Of a stretch of DNA of 64,000 bases, positions 18,401 to 27,025 are shown piece by piece. The translations under genes were made by a program, and so were the position numbers. This stretch comes from Sphingobacteriales bacterium (GTDB lineage: Bacteria; Bacteroidota; Bacteroidia; Chitinophagales; UBA2359). The notes beneath the pieces were generated by a model that saw only the letters and a program-made list of their open reading frames with translations, was not told the DNA's origin and ran no database searches. How positions within the stretch are numbered: the stretch's first letter is position 1; each line of letters starts with the position of its first letter. The stretch covers positions 1,615,501-1,679,500 of the forward strand of contig JADJJT010000001.1 of the NCBI GenBank assembly GCA_016706405.1. The letters are read 5' to 3'.

Positions 18401-19918
18401 ATGGAAACTAAAGAAAATAATATTTCAAACCGCATTTTGTTTCTTAGCACACTATCTTTCATAGTTTGCTTTGCCGCCTGGATGCTGAATGGCGTTTTAG
18501 TAACCTACCTTGTCAATAATGGAATTTTCAAATGGAGTCCTGTTCAAATTGGCTGGCTACTCGGTGTTCCGGTGTTGGTGGGTTCTATTTTTCGTTTGCC
18601 GGTAGGAATAATAACTGACAAATTTGGAGGAAAATGGGTTATGGGGGTTCTTCTAATATTTTGTGCCGTACCTATGTTTTTTTTATCGCAAGCTAATGAT
18701 TTTAACTCATTTCTGCTTTTAAGCTTTGGTTTCGGGTTGGCAGGAAGTATTTTTGCCGCAGGTGTGGCTTACATTTCTCTTTGGTATTCAAAAGAAAAGC
18801 AAGGTACAGCCTTAGGTATTTTTGGTGTAGGTAATTCAGGGGCTGCGCTAACCACTTTGTTTGCGCCTACGCTACTCAATCAATTAACCGAACATGGGAA
18901 AAACCCTGATGGATGGCGAACCTTACCCCAACTTTATGCAGCCGTATTGGTAGCAATGGCTATTGTTTTTCTACTCCTGACGAAAAATAAAAAACCGCCT
19001 GAAATTAAAACCATGGCACAGCGATTAGCTCCATTAAAAGAGGTGCGGGTATGGCGCTTTGGCCTGTATTATTTTTTTGTATTCGGAAGCATTGTTACTT
19101 TGGCGCAGTGGCTTATTCCATATTACGTGAACATCTATTCTCTATCCATAGTAACTGCTGGTATGATGGTTTCGGCTTTCAGTTTACCTGCCGGATTAAT
19201 TCGGGCTTTTGGTGGCTGGCTTTCCGACAAGGTAGGAGCACGTACCGTTCTTCTCTGGGTTTTTGGCGTAAGTATTGTATGTTTGATTTTCCTTTTCCCT
19301 CCACGGATGGAAATCAGAGCGCCAGGCCAAGGTATTATGGCAGGTGTGCAAGGTACCGTTACGGCTGTTTCTGAGACGGAGATTGTAATTGACGATACAA
19401 GATATGCACTGCAAGCCAAAAACGACGGGTCATCTCAAACAGAAATACGTTTGGGGATACATCATGATAGTGAAAATGATTTTACTCCCTTGCCTACTTC
19501 TTCTTTTTGGCAAGAACCGCAGGTGAAAGTGGGAGATACCGTAGCAAAAGGACAATTGCTTGCCAAAGGATATACACATATCTACTTTCAGGCAAACAAG
19601 TGGATACTTTTTACTTTAATTTTTATTCTGGGAATTATGATGGGTATTGGAACTGCTGCCGTTTTTAAACACATCTCAGATTATTATCCTACCAGTATAG
19701 GAACAGTAGGGGGTATTGTAGGCGTGATAGGCGGTATTGCCGGATTTATAAACCCTATCCTCTTCGGTTATCTACTTAAAGGAACAGGAATATGGACTTC
19801 TTGCTGGATATTTCTTGCCGTTGTGGCCGCTCTTTGTATCATCTTCCAAAGTTTTGCCATTAAAGCAGCTAAATTATCAGAAGCACAAAGAAATGAAATT
19901 GCCAAAAGATTGCAATGA
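18401..19918 (+). CDS. narK: Nitrate/nitrite MFS transporter with inserted soluble domain
   Basis: 505 residues, about 80 longer than a typical single NarK. Nitrate/nitrite-porter signatures are GVGNSGAALT (about 142-150) and GGIVGVIGGIAGFINP (about 437-452), plus the MFS loop motif GIITDKFGGKW. Residues about 302-399 interrupt the C-terminal half between two helices with a beta-rich domain (VQGTVTAVSETEIVIDD ... KVGDTVAKGQLLAKG), which reads like a biotinyl/lipoyl-type barrel-sandwich fold. The helices resume at NKWILFTLIFILGIMMG. It probably imports nitrate and exports nitrite for NarG. It lies in the nar gene series, 48 bp after carbonic anhydrase. Confidence 0.9.
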   Translation: METKENNISNRILFLSTLSFIVCFAAWMLNGVLVTYLVNNGIFKWSPVQIGWLLGVPVLVGSIFRLPVGIITDKFGGKWVMGVLLIFCAVPMFFLSQANDFNSFLLLSFGFGLAGSIFAAGVAYISLWYSKEKQGTALGIFGVGNSGAALTTLFAPTLLNQLTEHGKNPDGWRTLPQLYAAVLVAMAIVFLLLTKNKKPPEIKTMAQRLAPLKEVRVWRFGLYYFFVFGSIVTLAQWLIPYYVNIYSLSIVTAGMMVSAFSLPAGLIRAFGGWLSDKVGARTVLLWVFGVSIVCLIFLFPPRMEIRAPGQGIMAGVQGTVTAVSETEIVIDDTRYALQAKNDGSSQTEIRLGIHHDSENDFTPLPTSSFWQEPQVKVGDTVAKGQLLAKGYTHIYFQANKWILFTLIFILGIMMGIGTAAVFKHISDYYPTSIGTVGGIVGVIGGIAGFINPILFGYLLKGTGIWTSCWIFLAVVAALCIIFQSFAIKAAKLSEAQRNEIAKRLQ

Positions 19919-19949
19919 TGCAAAAACAACAGCTATCTAACTGAATGCG

Positions 19950-21059
19950 ATGAACAATTTTCCTACAAATGCAGGTCATAGTTTTTCTCATCCGGAAAAA
20001 AACCAACTCATAGCCAATTTGAAGGAGATTATAAAACGTTTAGCTCCGTCCTATTTCGCTATGGTAATGGCTACCGGAATTGTTTCCATCGCATCCGGAC
20101 TGTATAAAATGCCATTGATAGCCATAGGCCTGTTTTGGCTGAATAATTTTGTCTATTTGACTTTGTGTGTTGCATTTGTATTGCGCTTTGTTTTTTTTAG
20201 AGCTGAATTTCTGCATGACTTGTTTGACCACGCCCGAGGCCCCGGTTTTTTTACCACCGTAGCGGCAACCTGCATACTTGGAACACAGTTCATTGCATTG
20301 CAAGAAAATTATGAAGTGGCCGTTGTTTTGTGGCTATTTGCTATTTTGCTTTGGTTAATTATTACTTATACGGTTTTCACTACCTTTACCATTAAAGAAA
20401 ATAAACCACCCCTCGAAAAAGGCATCAACGGAGCCTGGCTGCTGGCGGTTGTATCAACGCAGGCGCTCGCTGTTTTGAGCGCCAGATTATCTGACCATTT
20501 TGACTCGTATAGGCTAATCATCAATTTTTTTGCCCTGTCTATGTGGCTGTGGGGGGGTATGCAGTATATCTGGATGATATCACTTATTTTCTACCGCTAC
20601 ACATTTTTTAAATTTTCACCCGCCGATTTATCACCGCCCTATTGGATAAATATGGGCGCTATGGCCATTTCTACCTTAGCCGGCTCGTTGCTGATTACAA
20701 ATACACCACATGCGCCATTTTTATTATCTGTACTGGCATTTCTAAAAGGGTTTACCGTTTTTTATTGGGCAACCGGCTCTTGGTGGATTCCAATGCTTTT
20801 CATCCTGGCTTTTTGGCGACACCTCTATAAAAGATTTCCTTTAACCTACGACCCGCTGTACTGGGGGGCAGTTTTCCCCTTGGGAATGTACACCGTATGT
20901 ACCTATATGATGGCTAAATCGATGGAATTAGAATTTCTGTTGCCTATTCCGGAATACTTTATTTACATCGCGTTGTTTGCGTGGGCGGCTACCTTTATCG
21001 GTTTTATAAGCAATATTACGAGGAAACTTTTTTTGAAAACTCAAGCGGAAAAAGAATAA
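19950..21059 (+). CDS. TDT/SLAC1-family anion channel or transporter
   Basis: 369 residues with about ten transmembrane helices. The N-terminal LAPSYFAMVMATGIVSIASGLY segment is typical of the tellurite-resistance/dicarboxylate transporter family (TehA, Mae1, plant SLAC1). The family includes anion channels, several permeable to nitrate, and malate or sulfite exporters. The gene starts 31 bp after narK in the same direction, so transport of nitrate, nitrite or a related anion is a fair guess, but substrate residues cannot be assigned. The C-terminus ends in a short basic tail. Confidence 0.8.
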   Translation: MNNFPTNAGHSFSHPEKNQLIANLKEIIKRLAPSYFAMVMATGIVSIASGLYKMPLIAIGLFWLNNFVYLTLCVAFVLRFVFFRAEFLHDLFDHARGPGFFTTVAATCILGTQFIALQENYEVAVVLWLFAILLWLIITYTVFTTFTIKENKPPLEKGINGAWLLAVVSTQALAVLSARLSDHFDSYRLIINFFALSMWLWGGMQYIWMISLIFYRYTFFKFSPADLSPPYWINMGAMAISTLAGSLLITNTPHAPFLLSVLAFLKGFTVFYWATGSWWIPMLFILAFWRHLYKRFPLTYDPLYWGAVFPLGMYTVCTYMMAKSMELEFLLPIPEYFIYIALFAWAATFIGFISNITRKLFLKTQAEKE

Positions 21060-21170
21060 ATAAAGACGAAACAAAAGGCAGTATTTATTTAAAAAGAGGA
21101 GTTTTGTCGTTTTTCACAAAATAGACCGTTAAAGACCGGATTGATTGTTTGATAAAATAACTTATAACTT

Positions 21171-22454
21171 ATGAAAACATATTTGAAAATCGGGTTTATT
21201 TTTTTGCTGGTTCTCACATTTTATTTTGAGGGAAACGCTCAATTTATTTTAAATGGCGAAATTCGACCCCGGCTCGAGGTGCGAAACGGCTATGCCACCT
21301 TTGCCACCGAATACGACAAGCCAGCGGTGTTTTTTACGCAGCGTTCACGGCTTAATGTAGATTATAAAAATGATCATTTCAGAACTTATATTTCGCTGCA
21401 AGATGTGCGCACCTGGGGCGATGAGGATCAGGTAGTAGATGTGCCGAGCACCGCTTTGCACGAAGGCTGGGGCGAATTATTTTTCAACAAATTATTGAGC
21501 CTGAAAATGGGCAGGCAAGAATTGGCCTACGAAGATTACCGTCTATTGGGCAATGTGGACTGGGTGCAACAGGCCCGTAGCCATGATGCCGCAGTACTGA
21601 AATTTAACAAGAACGGGTGGCGTGCTGACGCAGGCGGCGCTTTCAATAACCTAAGAGAGAATGATTTTAAAACCGCTTACCTACTCAACAACTACCGTGT
21701 TCTGCTTTTTGGTTATGCCAATAAAACCTTTAAAGAAAAACTTACCGTAAGCCTTTTGCATATTACCGATGGTTTTGAGGAAGTTGACAGCCTGAGCGAT
21801 ACTATTAATTATCGGCACACATTTGGGCCAATACTTACCTACAAGTCGGGTAAACTCGAATTGAACGGTTCTTTCTTTTATCAATTTGGCAATTTGTCAG
21901 ATAAAGATATCCGGGCATTTATGGCAACCTTCAGTGCTCAGTATAAAGTGAACAAGCTGACCCTCCGCGCAGCCGTGGATATTGTATCCGGAACTAATGC
22001 ACTCAATACTTTAAACAAGGAGAACAACTCCTTCAGTACCCTTTACGCCACTAATCACAAATTTTATGGCTTCATGGACTATTTCACAAACCTGCCTTTA
22101 CATACTGCAAATGGTGGATTGATTGACCCATACCTTCGGCTGAATTACAAGTTTTCGGAAAAGATAAACGCTTATGCCGACTACCATTATTTTATGCTCG
22201 AAAATAATGTGGCCGACCTCATGAACCCTTCGGTAGCCATTAACAAAGAACTTGGCTCTGAAATTGATGCCGTCTTAAACTACAATATTTTTCCTCTGGT
22301 TAACCTTCAGGCCGGCTATTCTATGATGTTTGGCACTTCTTCACTCGAAACGCTGAAAAAAAGACAAAAAGGGGGCCACCAATACTGGGGGTGGACGATG
22401 CTCACTTTCAAGCCCGAGTTTTTCCATTCTGAAAAATACAAAGTCAAACAATAG
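21171..22454 (+). CDS. Outer-membrane porin, alginate-export-like family
   Basis: 427 residues with a signal peptide (MKTYLKIGFIFLLVLTFYFE...NAQ). A beta-barrel follows, beginning FILNGEIRPRLEVRNGY, the start typical of the alginate_exp family, and closing with KPEFFHSEKYKVKQ. RSRLNVDYK, the KMGRQELAYEDYRLLGNVDW stretch and the alternating strands are characteristic. In Bacteroidota such porins often sit with nitrogen-oxide respiration genes and may pass nitrate or nitrite through the outer membrane. That role is inferred from context. It is on the same strand after the TDT gene, with a 111-bp gap. Confidence 0.8.
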   Translation: MKTYLKIGFIFLLVLTFYFEGNAQFILNGEIRPRLEVRNGYATFATEYDKPAVFFTQRSRLNVDYKNDHFRTYISLQDVRTWGDEDQVVDVPSTALHEGWGELFFNKLLSLKMGRQELAYEDYRLLGNVDWVQQARSHDAAVLKFNKNGWRADAGGAFNNLRENDFKTAYLLNNYRVLLFGYANKTFKEKLTVSLLHITDGFEEVDSLSDTINYRHTFGPILTYKSGKLELNGSFFYQFGNLSDKDIRAFMATFSAQYKVNKLTLRAAVDIVSGTNALNTLNKENNSFSTLYATNHKFYGFMDYFTNLPLHTANGGLIDPYLRLNYKFSEKINAYADYHYFMLENNVADLMNPSVAINKELGSEIDAVLNYNIFPLVNLQAGYSMMFGTSSLETLKKRQKGGHQYWGWTMLTFKPEFFHSEKYKVKQ

Positions 22455-22508
22455 ATGAGTTTACAACCGGCAATTCGCCAAAAAGGAAACTTAAAAAGAC
22501 ATTTATTA

Positions 22509-22540
22509 TTGCCTCTGTTTTAATATATTTTGTAACTTTG
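22509..22540 (+). promoter_or_regulatory. Promoter before the hemerythrin-moaA pair
   Basis: TTG at 22509-22511 and a perfect Bacteroidota -7 box TAACTTTG at 22533-22540, separated by 21 bp. Transcription would begin near 22547. A possible 23-codon ORF (22547-22618, MKKAKETRPKWHYCLFD...) lies in the leader; it ends 12 bp before the hemerythrin gene and could be a leader peptide or chance. Confidence 0.5.
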
Positions 22541-22630
22541 TTGCTAATGAAAAAAGCAAAAGAAACACGCCCGAAATGGCATTACTGTCTCTTTGATAAA
22601 GAATTTGAAAAATCTTAAAATACAAACATT

Positions 22631-23302
22631 ATGAAAGAAATCTTTGATGATATTAACAAAGCTGACCCGCTCAAGCGTTTAGTAGAACGCGAAACAGAAC
22701 AAACAGAATTATCGCCGATGGACCCGCCCGATGCGTACGCACCTCCGGTGATGGAAAACATTGCTTATGAAGAAATGCATCCGGTATTGCAGCGCTTAAT
22801 GGATGAACATAAAAACTGCCTTAAAGAACTTGAGGCACTCGAAGAAACGCTGCTGCAAATACAAAAAGAAGGAATGTCAGTAGAACGTAATAAAAAATTA
22901 GGTGCATTTTTTAGTTTCCTCGACCAAACTATTGTAGCGCATAACTTAAAGGAAGAAAAAATATTATTCCCATCCTTGCATCAAAAATTACTCGAAAATG
23001 GTATTCATAGCCACGGGCCGGCGGCTACAACCGGCGTAGATATGCTTGAAGATGACCATGTTAAACTGATGCAGTTGTCGGCTGTTGCTTTTAACTTTTT
23101 TAGTTTGGCCGGACGTTTACCCGATATTGCTTCGCGGGCTATGGTGCTCGATGCGGCAGTAGAGCAGGGCAAGGCATTGGTAGAAATGTTACAACTGCAC
23201 ATCTTCCGCGAAGATAATGTAGTATTTGCCCAGGCACAGCAATATGTAGCAAAAGATGAGCTGGATGATATGCTACAGCGATTCGAGGCATTCAAGAAAT
23301 AA
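22631..23302 (+). CDS. Hemerythrin HHE-domain protein
   Basis: 223 residues, soluble and helical. A hemerythrin-like di-iron four-helix bundle is suggested by the spaced histidines and acids in MDEHKNCLKELE (about 58), IVAHNLKEEKILFPSLH (about 100-115), LEDDHVKLMQ (about 140) and LHIFREDNVVF (about 195-205). The N-terminal 50 residues are acidic and proline-rich, with MDPPDAYAPPVMENI. Such proteins bind O2, NO or iron and are often found with denitrification genes. It is followed 6 bp later by moaA, so the two share a transcript. Whether it is an NO/O2 sensor, a scavenger or a repair factor is open. Confidence 0.8.
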   Translation: MKEIFDDINKADPLKRLVERETEQTELSPMDPPDAYAPPVMENIAYEEMHPVLQRLMDEHKNCLKELEALEETLLQIQKEGMSVERNKKLGAFFSFLDQTIVAHNLKEEKILFPSLHQKLLENGIHSHGPAATTGVDMLEDDHVKLMQLSAVAFNFFSLAGRLPDIASRAMVLDAAVEQGKALVEMLQLHIFREDNVVFAQAQQYVAKDELDDMLQRFEAFKK

Positions 23303-23308
23303 AAACAC

Positions 23309-24295
23309 ATGAAAGCATTGGTAGACCGGTTCGGCAGGGCACACGATTACCTGAGAATTTCTCTTACAGACAAATGCAATTTGCGTTGTAGCTACTGTAT
23401 GCCCGAAAATGCAGTATTTATGCCCGAAGCCGAATTGCTTTCAAAAGACGAAATACTTGAGATTGCTACCGTTTTTGTTAAAGAGTATGGCATCAGAAAA
23501 ATTCGCCTCACAGGGGGCGAGCCTTTGGTAAGAAAAGATTTTGCCGAAATTGCCGAAAACCTTTCCCATCTTAAAACTGAATTATTGCTGACTACAAACG
23601 GAATACTTATAGATAAATATATTGATGCAATTTTATTGGCAGGCATTAACACAATTAATGTTAGCTTAGACTCGCTGAACAGTGAATCATTTTATCAAAT
23701 TACCAAACGAGATAAGTTTCAGCAGGTTTGGAATAATATTTTATTGTTGCTGAAAAATAATATCCGGGTAAAAATTAACGTAGTTGCTGTTAAAGGTGTC
23801 ATCGAAAACGATATATTTGACTTCATCAACCTAACCAAAGAACTTCCTTTGCATATACGATTCATAGAATTTATGCCGTTTGCAGGAAATAAATGGGATA
23901 ATAGCAGCGTAGTTACAGCATCGCAAATGCTCGAGTTGGTTGAACGTGAATATGATATTGTAAAACTGAAGGACGAACCACATGCTACCGCAAGAAAATA
24001 TAAGGTTGTGGGGCATAATGGAACGCTGGGTTTTATTACAACAATGAGTAATCAATTTTGTGGCGACTGCAATAGAATTCGATTGACTGCAGAAGGTAAA
24101 ATGAAAAATTGCCTTTTTGGAAAAGATGAAATAGACCTGCGTGCCGCTTTAAGACAAGGCGAACCCATTGCCCCGCTTATACGCTATTGTATTGAAAATA
24201 AACATGCTGCCTTAGGAGGGCAATTTGACAACAACTATAAAGAAATTAATGCAGATGCCATCATAAATCGAAGTATGACCTCGATTGGTGGATAA
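23309..24295 (+). CDS. moaA: GTP 3',8-cyclase (molybdenum cofactor synthesis, MoaA)
   Basis: 328 residues. A radical SAM cluster motif, C23-x3-C27-x2-C30 (CNLRCSYC), is near the N-terminus. The second cluster motif is FCGDCNRIRLTAEGKMKNCLF near residue 250. The protein ends in the conserved double glycine (SIGG). It converts GTP to 3',8-cyclo-GTP, the first step of molybdopterin synthesis, needed for NarG. It lies 6 bp after the hemerythrin gene and is the last gene of the rightward series. Other moa/moe genes are not in the window. Confidence 0.95.
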   Translation: MKALVDRFGRAHDYLRISLTDKCNLRCSYCMPENAVFMPEAELLSKDEILEIATVFVKEYGIRKIRLTGGEPLVRKDFAEIAENLSHLKTELLLTTNGILIDKYIDAILLAGINTINVSLDSLNSESFYQITKRDKFQQVWNNILLLLKNNIRVKINVVAVKGVIENDIFDFINLTKELPLHIRFIEFMPFAGNKWDNSSVVTASQMLELVEREYDIVKLKDEPHATARKYKVVGHNGTLGFITTMSNQFCGDCNRIRLTAEGKMKNCLFGKDEIDLRAALRQGEPIAPLIRYCIENKHAALGGQFDNNYKEINADAIINRSMTSIGG

Positions 24296-24411
24296 TTTGT
24301 AGTAATAAAACTTCACTGTTTTTTAAGAGATATTGCCGATATAGCCACTAATTTCCGGAAAAGATATTTATCTCCGGAATGATTAGTCAATCGTTATCGT
24401 TTCTTGAAAAT

Positions 24412-24460
24412 ACTTGCCCGAGTCGTTTTTCTAATCAATAGAACAGCGACTCGGGCAAGT
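24412..24460. terminator. 14-bp perfect stem-loop between convergent moaA and nod-like gene
   Basis: ACTTGCCCGAGTCG (24412-24425) pairs with CGACTCGGGCAAGT (24447-24460) around a 21-base loop. It lies in the 208-bp gap between two converging genes, where a bidirectional terminator is expected, but no long U tract follows on either strand, so it is not a textbook intrinsic terminator. Three TCCGGA copies lie in the same gap. Confidence 0.45.
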
Positions 24461-24504
24461 GCTTAAAACTCCGGAGGAAACCAACTATAACACCTAAGAA
24501 AAGG

Positions 24505-26931
24505 TTAGGCGGTAACGGGCTCTTCCTCTTCTTCTTCCTCTTCAACTGGTGGCTGAATATCGGCACCTGCCAACTCTTCAATTTTGTTTGTTTCAGGGGT
24601 AGTGGCTTTTAGCGAGCCGGCCCTTGTTACGATAAACCATGCAAGCGGAATAACGCCACCAAAAAAGAACACCGTAGCACCAATGCCGCGCAACCAGGTA
24701 AGCGATTTAAAAACACCTTGCCCAATAAAGGCCTCAGAGCGGGCAAACCAAAGCCCGTTTTCAACGATGGATTGGAATTGAAAGGCGCCAGCCGGAAACA
24801 AATCGAGCATAACCATTAACATTAGGCCGGCATTAATAGACCAGAAGGAAAACTTTACCAAGCCTTCGCGCCAGCGGTTCGGTTTAAGCAATAGCCTTGA
24901 AGCAAAAAGCAAAGCAGCCAACGAAATATTGCCGTAAACGCCCATTAGTGCGGCGTGTGCGTGGTTTATGGTTAGGTACGAGCCATGTTCAAAATAGTTC
25001 ATGATGGGTAAATTTACGATAATACCCATAACTCCGGCACCAAAAAAGTTCCAGAAATTAACCGCCACAAGAAACAAAAAAACCTCCGGAAATCCGAAAT
25101 TACCCAACTGTTTGTGTTCAATGCCGTTAACTGCAAACCGGGGCATATTTTTAAACCGCCAAGCTTCTACGGTAAGAAGAATTAGCGGCACAAATTGCAA
25201 GGTAGAGAATACAGAACCCAAAGCCATAGTGGCCACCGGCTTTGCATTCCAATAGAAATTGTGCGAAATACCGAGTAATCCGGTGCCCAAAAAAAGGATA
25301 GTGGCAAAATATACCACCCGTATAGCTGCCTGGCGACTAACCAAACCCATTAACACCATTAAGTAACTGACAATAACGGTAATAAATACCTCAAAAAATG
25401 CTTCAACCCACATGTGAATCACCATCCAACGCCAAAAGTCGGCAATAACAAAATTAGTTTCGGGTTTGCCTACAAATCCGGATAGAAATAACAACGGAAT
25501 GCCCAATACAGAATAAAAAATCCAGTTGGGCAGGTTCCATGCTTCTCCTTTAACAAATGCCGGTTTTACGCCCCGATATACGATTACGCCCCACAAAACA
25601 AAAATCACCATCAATAATCCCTGATAAATTCTGCCAAAATCAACATATTCCCAGCCCTGATGCCCTAATAAATGCCACCAATCTCCAAAAACTCCCTTCG
25701 GGCCTAAAATCATCCCCGCAAGCGAGCCGCCGGCCAGTACAATTAGCATGGCAAACAAAATATTAATCAGTGGCAATTGTCCCGAGATTTCTCTTTTGGC
25801 CAATATTGGCAAGATAAAAATCGAAGAGGCAATCCAGCAAATTGAAATCCAGTAGAGCGATAGCATAAGGTGCCAACTGCGCGTAATAGTGATGGGCAAA
25901 GCCTCGGATGTGTGTATGCCAAAGAAGCCCAAAAAATTAACAAAGTCGTTGATGGTAAAAATTCCGCTCAATACTTGTAGAAAGAAAAGCAGTACAGCTA
26001 CCAGAAAAAATTTATAGGTTGCCCGTTGGGTTTTTGTAGGCTGAAAATTAGCCACGCGCTCGGCAGTGAGTAAAGATTTGCTGGAGGGCTTAAAGAATTT
26101 GTTGGGCAACTGATTGTATTGCCCTATAAAATAAAGCACAATGCCACACACCAAAACAAAACCCATTAGACCAAGTACACTCCATAGGATAACCGGAGCG
26201 GTAGGAGTATTGCCGGCATCGGGGTCGTAAGGCCAGTTGTGGGTATAGCTAAAATTGCTGCCCGGACGCTCGGTAACGCAAACCCAAGCACCCCAAAAGA
26301 AAAACGAGGCTAAATCTGCTACTTCCTTCCGGTCTGTAATATAATCTTTTGGCGGAAAAGATCCATGAGGGTTATTGTCAATAAAAATATCTGTGTAGTA
26401 TTTTTTCAATTTTTCAAGGGCATAAGCCTGGGCATCAGAAACAACTACAATATTTTCTGCTGCGTTATATTTGTTCTCTTTTAGTGCTCTTTTTACATTA
26501 TCGCCAATTATTTTCTTTTCCATATCGCTTGCCTCCCGGCCGTTCTCCTTTTGAAAGGCCTCAACATAGTATTCGTTCATGTTGAGCGTGATTTGGTGCA
26601 AGGCTTCGGCAGTAAAATCCGGACCTCTTTGTGCGCCGTCTCCAAAATAAGATCCATACTCCATAAGAGCGTATTTATGAAATACGATTTGGCCTCTTTC
26701 AATGGTAGATTTGTCCATCAATACCACTCCGGCATTGGTTTTGAACCCCGTCATGGGTGGTGCATCTACGTAGGTTTGGTAACCTATCATGCCAACTCCT
26801 GCCACACTTATAATTAAAATGAACAAGAGCGGTTGCCACCAGTTTTTGGTGTTCATAAGGTAGCTAATACTCTTTGAAGCCCCGGTTGGGGCATCTTGTT
26901 CTTTTGTTGGCGGTGTATGTTTTGAACTCAT
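24505..26931 (-). CDS. nod: Putative nitric oxide dismutase (qNOR-like, Nod)
   Basis: 808 residues with about 14 transmembrane helices. The N-terminal extension is qNOR-type: periplasmic domain residues 52-245, beginning near MIGYQTYVDAPPM, where no CxxCH heme motif is seen. The family core includes GHQGWEYVDFGR (423-434), WMVIHMWVEAFFEV (502-515) and NHAHAALMGVYG (656-667). FeB ligands H506, E510 and H557 are kept, but the second His of the canonical HH pair is N558. The glutamate of canonical SALEVVPL is Q579. In the quinol region the canonical H..VE gives N328 and N332, and the late RxxGD aspartate is A752. These changes mark NO dismutase and distinguish it from NO reductase. It would dismutate NO to N2 and O2 in the membrane. 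An acidic Glu-rich tail follows residue 795. An Rrf2 gene lies 94 bp upstream. Confidence 0.8.
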   Translation of the reverse strand: MSSKHTPPTKEQDAPTGASKSISYLMNTKNWWQPLLFILIISVAGVGMIGYQTYVDAPPMTGFKTNAGVVLMDKSTIERGQIVFHKYALMEYGSYFGDGAQRGPDFTAEALHQITLNMNEYYVEAFQKENGREASDMEKKIIGDNVKRALKENKYNAAENIVVVSDAQAYALEKLKKYYTDIFIDNNPHGSFPPKDYITDRKEVADLASFFFWGAWVCVTERPGSNFSYTHNWPYDPDAGNTPTAPVILWSVLGLMGFVLVCGIVLYFIGQYNQLPNKFFKPSSKSLLTAERVANFQPTKTQRATYKFFLVAVLLFFLQVLSGIFTINDFVNFLGFFGIHTSEALPITITRSWHLMLSLYWISICWIASSIFILPILAKREISGQLPLINILFAMLIVLAGGSLAGMILGPKGVFGDWWHLLGHQGWEYVDFGRIYQGLLMVIFVLWGVIVYRGVKPAFVKGEAWNLPNWIFYSVLGIPLLFLSGFVGKPETNFVIADFWRWMVIHMWVEAFFEVFITVIVSYLMVLMGLVSRQAAIRVVYFATILFLGTGLLGISHNFYWNAKPVATMALGSVFSTLQFVPLILLTVEAWRFKNMPRFAVNGIEHKQLGNFGFPEVFLFLVAVNFWNFFGAGVMGIIVNLPIMNYFEHGSYLTINHAHAALMGVYGNISLAALLFASRLLLKPNRWREGLVKFSFWSINAGLMLMVMLDLFPAGAFQFQSIVENGLWFARSEAFIGQGVFKSLTWLRGIGATVFFFGGVIPLAWFIVTRAGSLKATTPETNKIEELAGADIQPPVEEEEEEEEPVTA

Positions 26932-26961
26932 TTTGAAAAATTTATTTTGAGTGAAACAGCA

Positions 26962-26988
26962 TTAAGATTAAATAGCTTTTTGTCTTAA
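26962..26988. promoter_or_regulatory. Inverted repeat upstream of the nod-like gene, possible Rrf2 operator
   Basis: TTAAGA (26962-26967) and TCTTAA (26983-26988) form a 6-bp dyad with 15 bp between, about 30 bp upstream of the start codon at 26931. Rrf2-family proteins bind dyads of this general size, and an rrf2 gene is the next gene upstream. AT-rich dyads occur by chance, so this is a weak prediction. Confidence 0.3.
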
Positions 26989-27025
26989 ATATACTTAAAA
27001 AGCAAGCCCAAAGCTTAATCGCTGT

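Noticed and set aside
24505..26931. Plain annotation as quinol-dependent nitric oxide reductase (norB/norZ)
   Set aside because: The scaffold fits, but His560, Glu581 and the quinol-pocket His328/Glu332 equivalents are all substituted, which argues against ordinary quinol NO reduction.
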